NCBI RefSeq assembly: GCF_045866565.1 | Contig: NZ_BAAFZV010000001.1 | Coordinates: 372,001-436,000 of the forward strand | Reading direction: 5' to 3' | Origin: Cognatilysobacter claricitrinus | GTDB lineage: Bacteria > Pseudomonadota > Gammaproteobacteria > Xanthomonadales > Xanthomonadaceae | DNA: 64,000 nucleotides | Part shown: positions 42,928-51,708 of the stretch, one piece after another | Position numbering within the stretch: the first letter of the stretch is position 1 | How the letters are laid out: every line of letters begins with the position of its first letter | Notes under the pieces: generated by a model | Databases searched by the model: none | Seen by the model: only the letters and a program-made list of their open reading frames with translations | What the model was told of the DNA's origin: nothing | Made by a program: the position numbers and the translations under genes

Positions 42928-45414
42928 TCAGAACCGCCAGTCCACCCGCGCGTAGTAGCTGCCGCCGTTCATGCCGAACGGAAGCGTCTCCCAGCCGTAG
43001 GTGAAGCCGAGCTGCGGGAACGGGAAGCCGCCGTTCCGGTCCCACTTGTCGGGGTAGGTGTCGAAGATGTTGTCGGCGCCCACGGTCAGGCTCACTGCCG
43101 GCGTGAAGCGGTAGCGCACGCTGGCGTCGAACAGCCACTTGCCGCTCCACGTCTGCTTGATGCCGGGCGTGAAGCCCTCGCCCGACACCGAACCGAAGTA
43201 GTTCGCGCGCGACATCAACTGCCACTTGCCCTGGTCGTACAACCCCTGCAGCACGTGGTGGGCGCGCGGCTGGCCTTCCTCGATGAGCGTGACCTGCGTG
43301 TCGTCGAACAGCTGCGACGGCGACAGGATCGGCGACTGCGAGCGGCGGTCGGTCACTTCGGTGCGGTTGAAGTGCACGAGCGCGGTCAGGTTGAGCTTGG
43401 CGCCGCTGGCGAATGTGGTGTCGTGGTTGGCGACGAAATCGACGCCCTCGGTCTTGGTGTCGATCGCATTGGTGAAGAACAGCACCTGGCCGACGCCGAT
43501 GGGATCGAGGATCGCGCTGATCGGGCAGTTGCTGTTGGTCGCGTTGCACGGCAGCCCGTCGGTGCCGGTGGTTTCGGGCTGGATGTTGGACGAGAAGATG
43601 ATGCGGTCGTCGATATCGATGCGGAACACGTCCATCGTCAGCGAGAAGCGATCGGTCGGCTTCCATACGAAGCCGAGGCTGCCGCTCTTCGACGTTTCGT
43701 CCTTCAGCGGTTCGATGCCGAACGCGCGGGTGACGTCGCTGTCCTGCCGCGCAGTGAGCGTGTCGGTCAACACGCCTGCCGCGTTGAGGTTGGTCGAGCG
43801 CTGGCTGTAGAACAGCTGCTGCACGCCGGGCGCGCGGAAGCCCGTCTCGAGCGTTCCGCGAAGCGCGAAGCGCGGCGATGCATCCCAGCGCATCGAGAGC
43901 TTGCCGGTGGTGGTGTTGCCGAAGTCGCTGTAGTCCTCGAAGCGCACGGCGCCGGCCAGCAGGAAGTTTTCGGCGAGGTTGGTTTCCGCGTCGAAATAGA
44001 TCGCCTGGCTGTGGCGACCGTCGTCGACCGCTTCGTTCGGCGAGAAGCCGGGGAAGCCCTGCATGCCTGGCTGCGCGATGTCGCCGGTCTGTCCGCGGAT
44101 GACGATCGCGCGGTTGTCGGTGCGGCCGTAGGTGTAGGACACCGGGTCACCGGGCGTGATGCGGTAGTCGTCGCTGCGCCATTCGTAACCGGTGGCGAGG
44201 TAGAGCGGACGCCCGCCGAAGCCGTCGACGCTGCCGTTGAAGTCGAGGTTGAACGTGGTCTGGTCGGCCTGCAATTTGCCGGTGTCGGCCTCCCTCGGCG
44301 AATCGGCGTAGATGCCGCCACCCGCCAGCGGTTCGTAGTACCAGCTCACGTTGACCGAGTTCGATTCGTGGAAGCCGAACCGGCTGCGCCCGCGGTTCAC
44401 CGACACGTCCCAGTCCCACGTGCCGGCGAGCGGCGCGCGATAGCCGACGGCGAGCGACGTGTCGTCCACCGTCGTGCGGATGTTGGGCAGGAAGCCGTCG
44501 GGGTAGTACTCGGGCACCGTGCGGTTGTCGCCCGCGGTGCGGAAGAAGCCGAACGAGCTGCCCTTGCGATGCGACAAGCCGCCGAACCAGTACAGTTCGC
44601 CGGCGCCGAGTGGGAGGCCGCCGTTGAGCCAGAAGTAGGCGTCCTTGGCTTCGGCGTCGCCGAGATGCTGGGTGACACGCGGCGGGCTGACACGCAACTC
44701 GTCGGGGCCGGCGCGATTGGTTTCGCCGCGGTCGCGGTATTCGCCGGTGAGGTTGAGGTAGCCGTCCGCGCCCAGCGCGACACCGGTGTTCGCCGACACG
44801 GACAACAGCTCGCCGTCGCCCTTGTAGGTCTGCCCCGCCTGCACCGACACATCGGTGTGATCGGTCTGCTTCCTCAGGATGATGTTGATGACGCCGGCGA
44901 TCGCGTCGGAGCCGTACTGCGCCGCCGCGCCATCGCGCAGCACTTCGATGTGGTCGACCGCACCGAGCGGGATGGCGTTGATGTCGGTGCCGGCGGAACC
45001 GCGACCGATCGTCTGCTGCACGTTGACCAGCGCCTGCTGGTGACGACGCTTGCCGTTGACGAGCACCAGCACCTGGTCGGGGCCGAGCGCGCGCAACGTG
45101 GCGGGTCGCAGGATGTCGGTGCCGTCCGACACCGTGGTGCGCGAGAAATTGAAGCTCGGCTCGAGCATCTGCAGGATCTGGCCGACCTCCTGCGCACCGG
45201 TGGCTTCGAGTTCCTCGCGACGGATCACATCGACGGGCGCGGCGGTGTCGGCGGCGGTGCGGCCGCGCACGCGCGAACCGGTGACCTGCACCGTGTCGAG
45301 CTGCTTGGCGGATGCATCGGGGGTGGGCGTGGCGTCCTGTGCGAACGCGGGCAGCGCGGCGACGGCCAGCGCGGCGACGATCGCCTGCGCGAGGCGATGA
45401 CGTTGAGCGGTCAT
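42928..45414 (-). CDS. TonB-dependent outer-membrane receptor (second)
   Basis: The 828-residue receptor begins MTAQRHRLAQAIVAALAVAALPAFAQ, a signal peptide cleaved after residue 25 or 26, then has LDTVQVTGSRVRG. Its plug domain contains APVDVIRREELEATGAQEV, DQVLVLVNGKRRH and AAAQYGSDAIAGVINIIL, and the barrel ends in YYARVDWRF with terminal Phe. It is related to but clearly distinct from the receptor at 35782-38679. The ligand is unknown. It is transcribed in the same direction as rodA, 96 bases downstream of it. Confidence 0.93.
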   Translation of the reverse strand: MTAQRHRLAQAIVAALAVAALPAFAQDATPTPDASAKQLDTVQVTGSRVRGRTAADTAAPVDVIRREELEATGAQEVGQILQMLEPSFNFSRTTVSDGTDILRPATLRALGPDQVLVLVNGKRRHQQALVNVQQTIGRGSAGTDINAIPLGAVDHIEVLRDGAAAQYGSDAIAGVINIILRKQTDHTDVSVQAGQTYKGDGELLSVSANTGVALGADGYLNLTGEYRDRGETNRAGPDELRVSPPRVTQHLGDAEAKDAYFWLNGGLPLGAGELYWFGGLSHRKGSSFGFFRTAGDNRTVPEYYPDGFLPNIRTTVDDTSLAVGYRAPLAGTWDWDVSVNRGRSRFGFHESNSVNVSWYYEPLAGGGIYADSPREADTGKLQADQTTFNLDFNGSVDGFGGRPLYLATGYEWRSDDYRITPGDPVSYTYGRTDNRAIVIRGQTGDIAQPGMQGFPGFSPNEAVDDGRHSQAIYFDAETNLAENFLLAGAVRFEDYSDFGNTTTGKLSMRWDASPRFALRGTLETGFRAPGVQQLFYSQRSTNLNAAGVLTDTLTARQDSDVTRAFGIEPLKDETSKSGSLGFVWKPTDRFSLTMDVFRIDIDDRIIFSSNIQPETTGTDGLPCNATNSNCPISAILDPIGVGQVLFFTNAIDTKTEGVDFVANHDTTFASGAKLNLTALVHFNRTEVTDRRSQSPILSPSQLFDDTQVTLIEEGQPRAHHVLQGLYDQGKWQLMSRANYFGSVSGEGFTPGIKQTWSGKWLFDASVRYRFTPAVSLTVGADNIFDTYPDKWDRNGGFPFPQLGFTYGWETLPFGMNGGSYYARVDWRF

Positions 45415-45440
45415 ACGAATTCCTTTCGATGGCTGAGGAC

Positions 45441-45460
45441 GGACTTCCCCTGTCAAGTCC
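45441..45460. repeat. inverted repeat overlapping a TTGACA box upstream of the second TonB receptor
   Basis: GGACTT-CCCCTGTC-AAGTCC is a 6-bp inverted repeat with an 8-base spacer, 27 bases from the receptor start. Read on the minus strand it includes a perfect -35 hexamer TTGACA, though no good -10 follows at normal spacing. It may be a regulator site for the receptor. Confidence 0.4.
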
Positions 45461-45510
45461 GGGCCAGACCTTCCCTTATCGCCCGCGGGCGCGCAAGCCC
45501 GGGGGAACCC

Positions 45511-46620
45511 TCAACGTCCGTACGTCGGCCGATGCGCCTTGACGGCCATCACGACACCGAGGCCCGCGAGCAGCGAGACGGCAGACGTGCCGCCATAGCT
45601 CAACAGCGGCATCGGTACGCCGACCACCGGCAACAGGCCCGCGATCATGCCGCCGTTGACGATCACGTAGACGCAGAACGCCATCGCCAGCGCACCCGCG
45701 ATAAGTCGCGAATAGCCGTCGCGCGCTTCCACCGCGATCCACAGGCAGCGCGCGATCACGAACATGTAGAGCGCGATCACGGTGATCACGCCGATCCAGC
45801 CGAACTCCTCGCTCAACACCGCGAACACGAAGTCGGTGGTGTGTTCGGGCAGGTAGTTCAGATGCGATTGCGAACCGTGCATCCAGCCCTTGCCGGTCAG
45901 GCCGCCCGCACCGATCGCGATCTTCGACTGGATGATGTTCCAGCCTGACCCGAGCGGATCGGATTCGGGATTGAGGAAGGTGAGGATGCGGTCCTTCTGG
46001 TACGGACGCAGCAGGAAGAACCAGGCGACCGGCGCCGCGCTGGCAACGCCCGCACCCGCGGCAGCGAACCACCACCACGACAGCCCCGCGAGATACAGCA
46101 CGAACGCACCGCTGAGCGCGACGAGCATCGCGGTACCGAAGTCGGGCTGCTTGAGGATCAGCAGCGTCGGCACCGCGATGATCGTCGCCGCGACCATCGT
46201 CACCTTGAAGCTCGGCGGCAGCGGGCGACGGTTGAGATACCACGCGACCATCATCGGCAGGCTCAGCTTGAGCACTTCCGAGGGCTGGAAATAGAACACG
46301 CCCAGGTTGATCCACAGGTTGCCGTGCTTGCCGCTGCCGATCAGCAGCACGACGAACAGCGGCACGATCGACGCACCGTACAGATACGGCGTCCAGTTGC
46401 GCAGCTGGTGCACCGGGATGCGCGAGATCGCCCACATCGCGCCGAGACCGAGGCCGTAATGCGCGCCGCGCGCCATCACCATGCGCACCGAGCCGTCGCC
46501 GGCGCTGTAGATCACCGCGAGCCCGATCACCATCAGCGCGAGCAGCGCGCCGAGCAGCGGCAGGTCGAGCGTGCGCGTGAAGCGCTGCGTCATGTCGTAC
46601 AGCCAGCGCAGCAGGATCAT
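45511..46620 (-). CDS. rodA: peptidoglycan glycosyltransferase RodA (SEDS family)
   Basis: The 369-residue inner-membrane protein with about ten transmembrane segments polymerises glycan strands in the elongation complex with PBP2. SEDS features include HQLRNWTPYLYG, FYFQPSEVLKLSLP, LILKQPDFGTAML, and the extracytoplasmic loop with GGLTGKGWMHGSQSHLNYLPEHTTDFVFAVLSEE broken into its conserved parts (the catalytic Asp region). GVPMPLLSYGGTSAVS near the C-terminus is the family signature. Its start overlaps the mrdA stop (ATGA). Confidence 0.96.
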   Translation of the reverse strand: MILLRWLYDMTQRFTRTLDLPLLGALLALMVIGLAVIYSAGDGSVRMVMARGAHYGLGLGAMWAISRIPVHQLRNWTPYLYGASIVPLFVVLLIGSGKHGNLWINLGVFYFQPSEVLKLSLPMMVAWYLNRRPLPPSFKVTMVAATIIAVPTLLILKQPDFGTAMLVALSGAFVLYLAGLSWWWFAAAGAGVASAAPVAWFFLLRPYQKDRILTFLNPESDPLGSGWNIIQSKIAIGAGGLTGKGWMHGSQSHLNYLPEHTTDFVFAVLSEEFGWIGVITVIALYMFVIARCLWIAVEARDGYSRLIAGALAMAFCVYVIVNGGMIAGLLPVVGVPMPLLSYGGTSAVSLLAGLGVVMAVKAHRPTYGR

Positions 46621-48740
46621 CGCGCGCCTCCCTGCAACGACTTCAGCACCGCCAGCGCGCGTCGCGACGCCGCCTCACCGCGCGCGACCGCCACCGGCTT
46701 GGCGGTCGGCAGCGGCTCTGGCGACGCGGGCGCGGGTTCTTCGTCATCCGGTTCCGGCACGGCCGCAGGCGGCGTACCCGGCTTCGGCGGTGGCGCGGGC
46801 GTCGGGATTTCCGTCGGCGGCACGTAGTCGAGCGGCGCGCCGCCCTGCGGCGAACGGGCCACGCCTTCTTCCGGCTCCGGCATCTTGCCGATCAGCCACG
46901 CATCGAACACCTTGCGTGCGATCGGCGCGGCCGACGACGCACCGAATCCGCCGTGCTCCACCGACACCGCGATCGCGATGCGCGGGTTGTCCGCCGGCGC
47001 ATACGCGACGAACAGCGCCTGGTGCCGCAGGTTGTACGGCAGCGCATGCGGATCGACGTTGCGACCGGCCTGTCGACCGACCTTCTGCGCGGTGCCCGTC
47101 TTGCCCGCCATCAGGTACGTCGCGCCACGCGCGATGTTCGCCGCGGTGCCGCCGCCATGCACGGTGGCGACCATGCCGTCCTGCACCGCATGCAGGTGCT
47201 GTTCGCTTTCGGTGATGCGCGCGCCCGGCGGATGCGGTGTCGCGCGCCACGGGCCGTTGTAACCGTCGCGCGTGGACATCACCAGGTGCAACGGATTCAA
47301 CGCGCCACCGTTCGCGATCGCCGCCGTGCCGCGCGCGAGCTGCAGCACCGTTGCCACCCAGTAGCCCTGGCCGATGCCCGCGATCACGGTTTCGCCCGCG
47401 TACCACGGGTCCTTGCTGCGCTTGGCCTTCCAACCCGGCGACGGCACGATGCCGACGTTTTCGCCGAGCAGGTCGATACCCGACTTCTGCCCGAAACCGA
47501 ACTTGCGCATGTAGGCATCGAACTTGTCGATGCCCATGTCGAACGCGAGCTTGTAGTAGTAGAAGTTGACCGACTGCGCGATCGACTTCTTGAGATCCGT
47601 CCAGCCAGCCGCGCCGTGCGCGTCGCGATAACCGCGCTTCTGGCCGGGGATATGGAATTCGCCGGTGGAAAACACCGCCGTCTCCGGCGTGCGCAGGCCG
47701 CTGTCGAGGCCGGCGAGTCCGAACAAGGGCTTGATCGTCGAACCCGGCGGGCCACCGCCGAGCACCGGGCGATTGAAGAGCGGTCGAGACGGATTCGTCG
47801 TCAGCGACTTGTACGCCTTGTGCGTGATGCCGTTGACGAACAGGTTGGCGTCGTATGACGGCAGCGACACCATCGCGAGCACGTCGCCCGTCTGCGGATC
47901 GACCGCGACCGCCGCGCCGTCCATGTCGCCGAACGCGGTGACCATCGCCTGCTGCAGGTCGATGTCGATCGACAGGCGCAAGTCGGTGCCCGGTTGCGCG
48001 GGCACGCGACCAACCGTGCGCAACGGGCGGCCCTCGACATTCGTCTCGATTTTCTCGTAGCCGATGTGCCCGCGCAGTTGGTCCTCGTACGCGCGTTCCA
48101 GCCCGGTCTTGCCGATGTGCGTGAGCGCATCGAACCCCGGGCCGAGATTCTTCGCATCCGCCTCGTCGACGCGACCCACGTAACCGATCACGTGCGCGGT
48201 GAGTTCACCGTAGGGATAGCGGCGGTTGAGGTACGAGACGAGTTCGATGCCCGGATAGCGCCAGCGGTCGACCGCGAAGCGCGCGGCTTCCTCGTCGCTC
48301 AGGCGCATCTTCAACGTGATCGGCTTGAACCCGCGCGAACCACGTCGCGCGTCGTCGAAGCGTTCGACGTCTTCGGGCGCGAGCTCGATGATCTTCGCGA
48401 TGCCCGGCAGCCACTTCGCCGAATCGCCCGCTTCGCTGGGGGTGACGTCCAGGCGCCATGCCGGCACGTTGTCGGCGAGGATGCGGCCCTTGCGGTCGTA
48501 GATGAGCCCGCGGCCCGGAACGATCGGTTGCAGCTTGATGCGGTTGGCTTCCGAGCGCGTCACGAAGTCATCGTGCTGCAGCACCTGCAGCCGGAAATAC
48601 CAGCCGCCGAGCCCCAGCAGCGCACCGAGGATGCACACCAGCGCGAGGAAGGCGCGACCGCGGAACTGCGCGGCTTCCGCGCCCGCATTCTTCATGCGGC
48701 GGTTGCGACGCTGGCCGAGCGCGATGCGCGAACGTTTCAT
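46617..48740 (-). CDS. mrdA: penicillin-binding protein 2 (transpeptidase, elongation)
   Basis: The 707-residue class B PBP cross-links peptidoglycan during cell elongation. A membrane anchor lies at about residues 30-48, then the dimerisation domain, then the transpeptidase with Ser334 and Lys337 (GPPGSTIKPL), SVN at 390-392 and KTG at 547-549. The last 80 residues are a Pro/Glu/Ala-rich tail that is longer than in E. coli PBP2. The ATG at 48740 overlaps the mreD stop (ATGA), which decides it over a start 20 codons earlier. Coupling with rodA fits their joint complex. Confidence 0.95.
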   Translation of the reverse strand: MKRSRIALGQRRNRRMKNAGAEAAQFRGRAFLALVCILGALLGLGGWYFRLQVLQHDDFVTRSEANRIKLQPIVPGRGLIYDRKGRILADNVPAWRLDVTPSEAGDSAKWLPGIAKIIELAPEDVERFDDARRGSRGFKPITLKMRLSDEEAARFAVDRWRYPGIELVSYLNRRYPYGELTAHVIGYVGRVDEADAKNLGPGFDALTHIGKTGLERAYEDQLRGHIGYEKIETNVEGRPLRTVGRVPAQPGTDLRLSIDIDLQQAMVTAFGDMDGAAVAVDPQTGDVLAMVSLPSYDANLFVNGITHKAYKSLTTNPSRPLFNRPVLGGGPPGSTIKPLFGLAGLDSGLRTPETAVFSTGEFHIPGQKRGYRDAHGAAGWTDLKKSIAQSVNFYYYKLAFDMGIDKFDAYMRKFGFGQKSGIDLLGENVGIVPSPGWKAKRSKDPWYAGETVIAGIGQGYWVATVLQLARGTAAIANGGALNPLHLVMSTRDGYNGPWRATPHPPGARITESEQHLHAVQDGMVATVHGGGTAANIARGATYLMAGKTGTAQKVGRQAGRNVDPHALPYNLRHQALFVAYAPADNPRIAIAVSVEHGGFGASSAAPIARKVFDAWLIGKMPEPEEGVARSPQGGAPLDYVPPTEIPTPAPPPKPGTPPAAVPEPDDEEPAPASPEPLPTAKPVAVARGEAASRRALAVLKSLQGGAR

Positions 48741-49222
48741 CGCCGGCGTCGCCACGCACCCAGGCGCAGTGCATCGAGCACCAGGAACACCGGCGGCCAC
48801 AGGAACATGGCCGCGAGTGGCGCGAACCAGTACGCCATCGGCAACGTCGGTTCACCGAGCGCCGCATGCAGGCCCGCGCTGACGATGCGATCGTTGAGCA
48901 GCAACGCGCCCAGCGTGAGCGCCTGCTGCGAGAGCGGGAAGAACCGCAGGCGCGCGCGGAAGCGCTGCACGATGAAGGCGAGGATGACCAGCCGCAGCGC
49001 CTGCTCGCCAAGCAATCCGCCATAGACGACATCGGCGATCAGGCCGACCACGAACGCGAAGCCAAGGCCGACACGATCGGGATCCTCGATCAGCCAGTAC
49101 GCGAGCACCAGCGCGATCCAGAACGGCCGCAGCGGCGCGACGGTGATCGGCAACGGCAGCAGGCCGAGCAACAGCGCGACGATCAGGCTGACGTAGAGGA
49201 TCCAGCGGGGATAAGCGCGCAT
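48737..49222 (-). CDS. mreD: rod shape-determining protein MreD
   Basis: A 161-residue, very hydrophobic protein with about five or six transmembrane segments (WILYVSLIVALLLGLLPLPI at the N-terminus and DPDRVGLGFAFVVGLIADVVYG, a conserved MreD region). It links MreC and the wall synthases at the inner membrane. The ATG overlaps the mreC stop by one base (TGATG). Confidence 0.93.
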   Translation of the reverse strand: MRAYPRWILYVSLIVALLLGLLPLPITVAPLRPFWIALVLAYWLIEDPDRVGLGFAFVVGLIADVVYGGLLGEQALRLVILAFIVQRFRARLRFFPLSQQALTLGALLLNDRIVSAGLHAALGEPTLPMAYWFAPLAAMFLWPPVFLVLDALRLGAWRRRR

Positions 49223-50280
49223 CAGCGACCTCCCGGCGGCGGATTCGCCGGCGTCTGCGATGCCGGCGCGGTGTCCGGTGCACGCGACGGCGTAGTGCGC
49301 GTTTCGGTCGGTGGTGTGGCGCTGGTCGACGCGGGCTGCGTTGCGGTCGTCGTTGTCGGCGCCCCACCCGGTTCGCCCGCCATTCCCACCGCCGATGCGG
49401 GCCCACCCGTGGTGGCCTGCGGTGGCATCGGCGGGGGCGGCAGGCTGATGCGGTTGGAGCGCAACAGCAGCACTTCGCGACCGCGGTCGAGTTGCGCAGC
49501 GGGGCGCACGTCGCCCTCGAGGAACGCGCGGCTTTCGTCGGGACGCAACGCGACAATGCGACCGACCGGGAAGCCCGGCGGAAAACGTCCGCCAAGCCCC
49601 GACGTCACGATCGTGTCGCCCACCTTGATGTCGCTCGACAGCGGAACGTTCGCGAGAGAAAGAAGATCGCTGCGACCGGTTCCGTAGGCCACCAGGCGCA
49701 CGCCATTGCGCGCGAGCGCGACCGGCACCGCGTGGTCGGGATCGGTGATCAGCAGCACGTCCGAATGCAGCGGACCGACGTGCGTCACCTGGCCCAGCAG
49801 GCCATATGCGTCGATCACGCTTTGTCCCTCGCGCACCGAGTCGCGCGAGCCGGCATCGAGGACGACGCGCTGGTGCGTGGGATCGAGGTCGACGTCGAGG
49901 ATCGGCGCAAGCTGCACGTCGAGCCCGCCGCGTTGCGCGGCATCGAGCAAGGCACGCAGGCGCGCGTTGTCGGTGATGACGGTGGAGAGTCGCGCGACGC
50001 GCGCCTGCGAGATCAGCAGTTCGCGACGCAACTGGTCGTTGCGATGCGCGAGCTGCGCGACGGTGGCGACGTTGTCGACCGTGCTGTCGGCGACGCGACC
50101 GGGAAGTCCGGCAACGGCGCGCACCGGTTCGACGACCACCCCGACCTGCTCGCGCAGATGATGCATCCAGCCGCCGCGATGATCGAGCACCGCCAGCGTG
50201 ACCCCGGCCGCGAGATACGCGAGCAGGCGCAGCGTTCCAGCGGCATCCCCGAGTCGGGCGGGAGCGGACGGTGCAGGCAC
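49222..50280 (-). CDS. mreC: rod shape-determining protein MreC
   Basis: The 352-residue bitopic protein has one transmembrane helix (LLAYLAAGVTLAVLDH, about 18-33), a coiled-coil stretch to about residue 105 (AQLAHRNDQLRRELL) and the two beta-barrel domains of MreC (VVLDAGSRDSVREGQSVIDAYG; SDIKVGDTIVTSGLGGRFPPGFPVG). A Pro/Thr/Ala-rich tail of about 70 residues ends the protein. The start is a GTG at 50280; no ATG stands nearby upstream and the Shine-Dalgarno is poor. It sits 117 bases downstream of mreB. Confidence 0.92.
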   Translation of the reverse strand: MPAPSAPARLGDAAGTLRLLAYLAAGVTLAVLDHRGGWMHHLREQVGVVVEPVRAVAGLPGRVADSTVDNVATVAQLAHRNDQLRRELLISQARVARLSTVITDNARLRALLDAAQRGGLDVQLAPILDVDLDPTHQRVVLDAGSRDSVREGQSVIDAYGLLGQVTHVGPLHSDVLLITDPDHAVPVALARNGVRLVAYGTGRSDLLSLANVPLSSDIKVGDTIVTSGLGGRFPPGFPVGRIVALRPDESRAFLEGDVRPAAQLDRGREVLLLRSNRISLPPPPMPPQATTGGPASAVGMAGEPGGAPTTTTATQPASTSATPPTETRTTPSRAPDTAPASQTPANPPPGGR

Positions 50281-50352
50281 GTGCGGACGGGGCCGGATCG
50301 TCAGGTGGAGTTCGCGATCCCTGCGGACACGGCGAATGCCGGTCCGCGTTGC

Positions 50353-50385
50353 GGGGGCGGCGTCGATCGCGATCGCCGCGCCCCC
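50353..50385 (-). other. GC-rich hairpin in the mreB-mreC gap
   Basis: GGGGGC and GCCCCC pair outside, a 2-base bulge follows, then GGCG pairs with CGCC around an 11-base loop containing TCGATCGCGA. There is no T-tract. It may attenuate or stabilise the transcript so that mreB exceeds mreCD expression. Confidence 0.4.
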
Positions 50386-50397
50386 GTGGTCGCGGCC

Positions 50398-51444
50398 TTA
50401 TTCGGGCGCGAAGAACTCGTTGCCGTGCATGTCGACCAGCTCGAGCGCGCGGCCACCGCCACGTGCGACGCAGGTCAGCGGATCGTCCGCCCCCTGCACG
50501 TGCAGGCCGGTTTCCTCGCTGATCAGGCGGTCGACGTCGCGCAGCAGCGCGCCACCACCGGTGAGCACGATGCCGCGCTCGGCGACGTCGGCGCACAGCT
50601 CGGGCGGGGTCTGCTCGAGCGCCAAGCGGATCGCGGCGACGATGCCCGCCAGCGGCTCGCGAAGCGCTTCGAGCACTTCGTTGCTGCTGATCGAGATCAT
50701 CTTCGGCACGCCCTCGGCGAGGTTGCGGCCGGAGACCTCGAGGGTGCGGACGTCCTGCTGCGGGAACGCGCAGCCGATTTCCATCTTGATGCGCTCGGCC
50801 GTCGCTTCACCGATCAGCGTGCCGTAGTGGCGGCGCACGTAGTTGATGATCGCTTCGTCGAAGCGGTCGCCGCCGATGCGCACCGACTGCGCGTAGACCA
50901 CGCCGTTGAGCGCGATGACCGCGACTTCCGTGGTGCCGCCGCCGATGTCGACCACCATCGAACCGCGCGCCTCGGTCACCGGCATGCCGGCGCCGATCGC
51001 GGCGGCCATCGGTTCCTCGATCAGGTAGACGTCGCGCGCGCCGGCCTCTTCGGCCGACTCCTTGATCGCGCGGCGCTCGACCTGGGTGCTGCCGGCCGGC
51101 ACGCAGACCAGCACGCGCGGGCTCGGGCGCAGGAAGCGCGACTTGTGCACCTTGCGGATGAAGTACTTGAGCATCTCTTCCGTGTAGGTGAAATCGGCGA
51201 TGACGCCGTCCTTCATCGGTCGGATGGTGGTGATGTGTCCCGGCGTGCGGCCGAGCATCTGCTTGGCCTCGGCACCGACCGCGGCGACCGACCGGCTTCC
51301 GCCGACCATGCGGTCCTGGCGCACTGCGACCACGGACGGCTCGTTGAGCACGATGCCCTGGCCGCGGACATAGATGAGGGTATTGGCCGTGCCCAGGTCG
51401 ATGGACAGGTCGTTGGAGAAAATGCCGCGAAACTTCTTCAACAT
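50398..51444 (-). CDS. mreB: actin-like rod shape-determining protein MreB
   Basis: The 348-residue cytoskeletal ATPase forms membrane-associated filaments that guide wall synthesis. Actin-fold motifs are present: SIDLGTANTLIYV (phosphate 1), VVDIGGGTTEVAVI (phosphate 2) and GIVLTGGGALLRDVD (adenosine). The ATG at 51444 gives the N-terminus MLKKFRGIFSNDLSIDLG, as in the family; a start six codons earlier is less likely. It is the first gene of the mreBCD-mrdA-rodA cluster. Confidence 0.98.
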   Translation of the reverse strand: MLKKFRGIFSNDLSIDLGTANTLIYVRGQGIVLNEPSVVAVRQDRMVGGSRSVAAVGAEAKQMLGRTPGHITTIRPMKDGVIADFTYTEEMLKYFIRKVHKSRFLRPSPRVLVCVPAGSTQVERRAIKESAEEAGARDVYLIEEPMAAAIGAGMPVTEARGSMVVDIGGGTTEVAVIALNGVVYAQSVRIGGDRFDEAIINYVRRHYGTLIGEATAERIKMEIGCAFPQQDVRTLEVSGRNLAEGVPKMISISSNEVLEALREPLAGIVAAIRLALEQTPPELCADVAERGIVLTGGGALLRDVDRLISEETGLHVQGADDPLTCVARGGGRALELVDMHGNEFFAPE

Positions 51445-51708
51445 CGGGGGAATGGCCCGCAAATAGAGTGGCGCGAGGGGGCTGCGCCGAACAGGCGCGA
51501 GAGGTGCGCCAGCCTAGCAACGCCACCCCCGTGGGGCAAGGAATCACCGGCCGATCGCGGCGTTTTCTGCCGTGCCGGGTCACACAGCGGCGGTGGTCAC
51601 GATTCAGGGGCCGCCAGGACCGGCTGGCGCTGGCCGCCGCGGGGCCCCAGCCGCTACCCTACGCGCCGCGCCGCGCTGGCGCGGTGACTCTCTTTGGGGA
51701 CGTATTCG

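Noticed and set aside
45480..45491. 12-base palindrome CGCCCGCGGGCG after rodA as terminator
   Set aside because: It has no loop and no T-tract and such GC palindromes are common by chance in this composition.
43255..45948. 897-codon plus-strand frame opposite the second TonB receptor and the end of rodA
   Set aside because: Shadow frame over two well-supported genes with no motif of its own.
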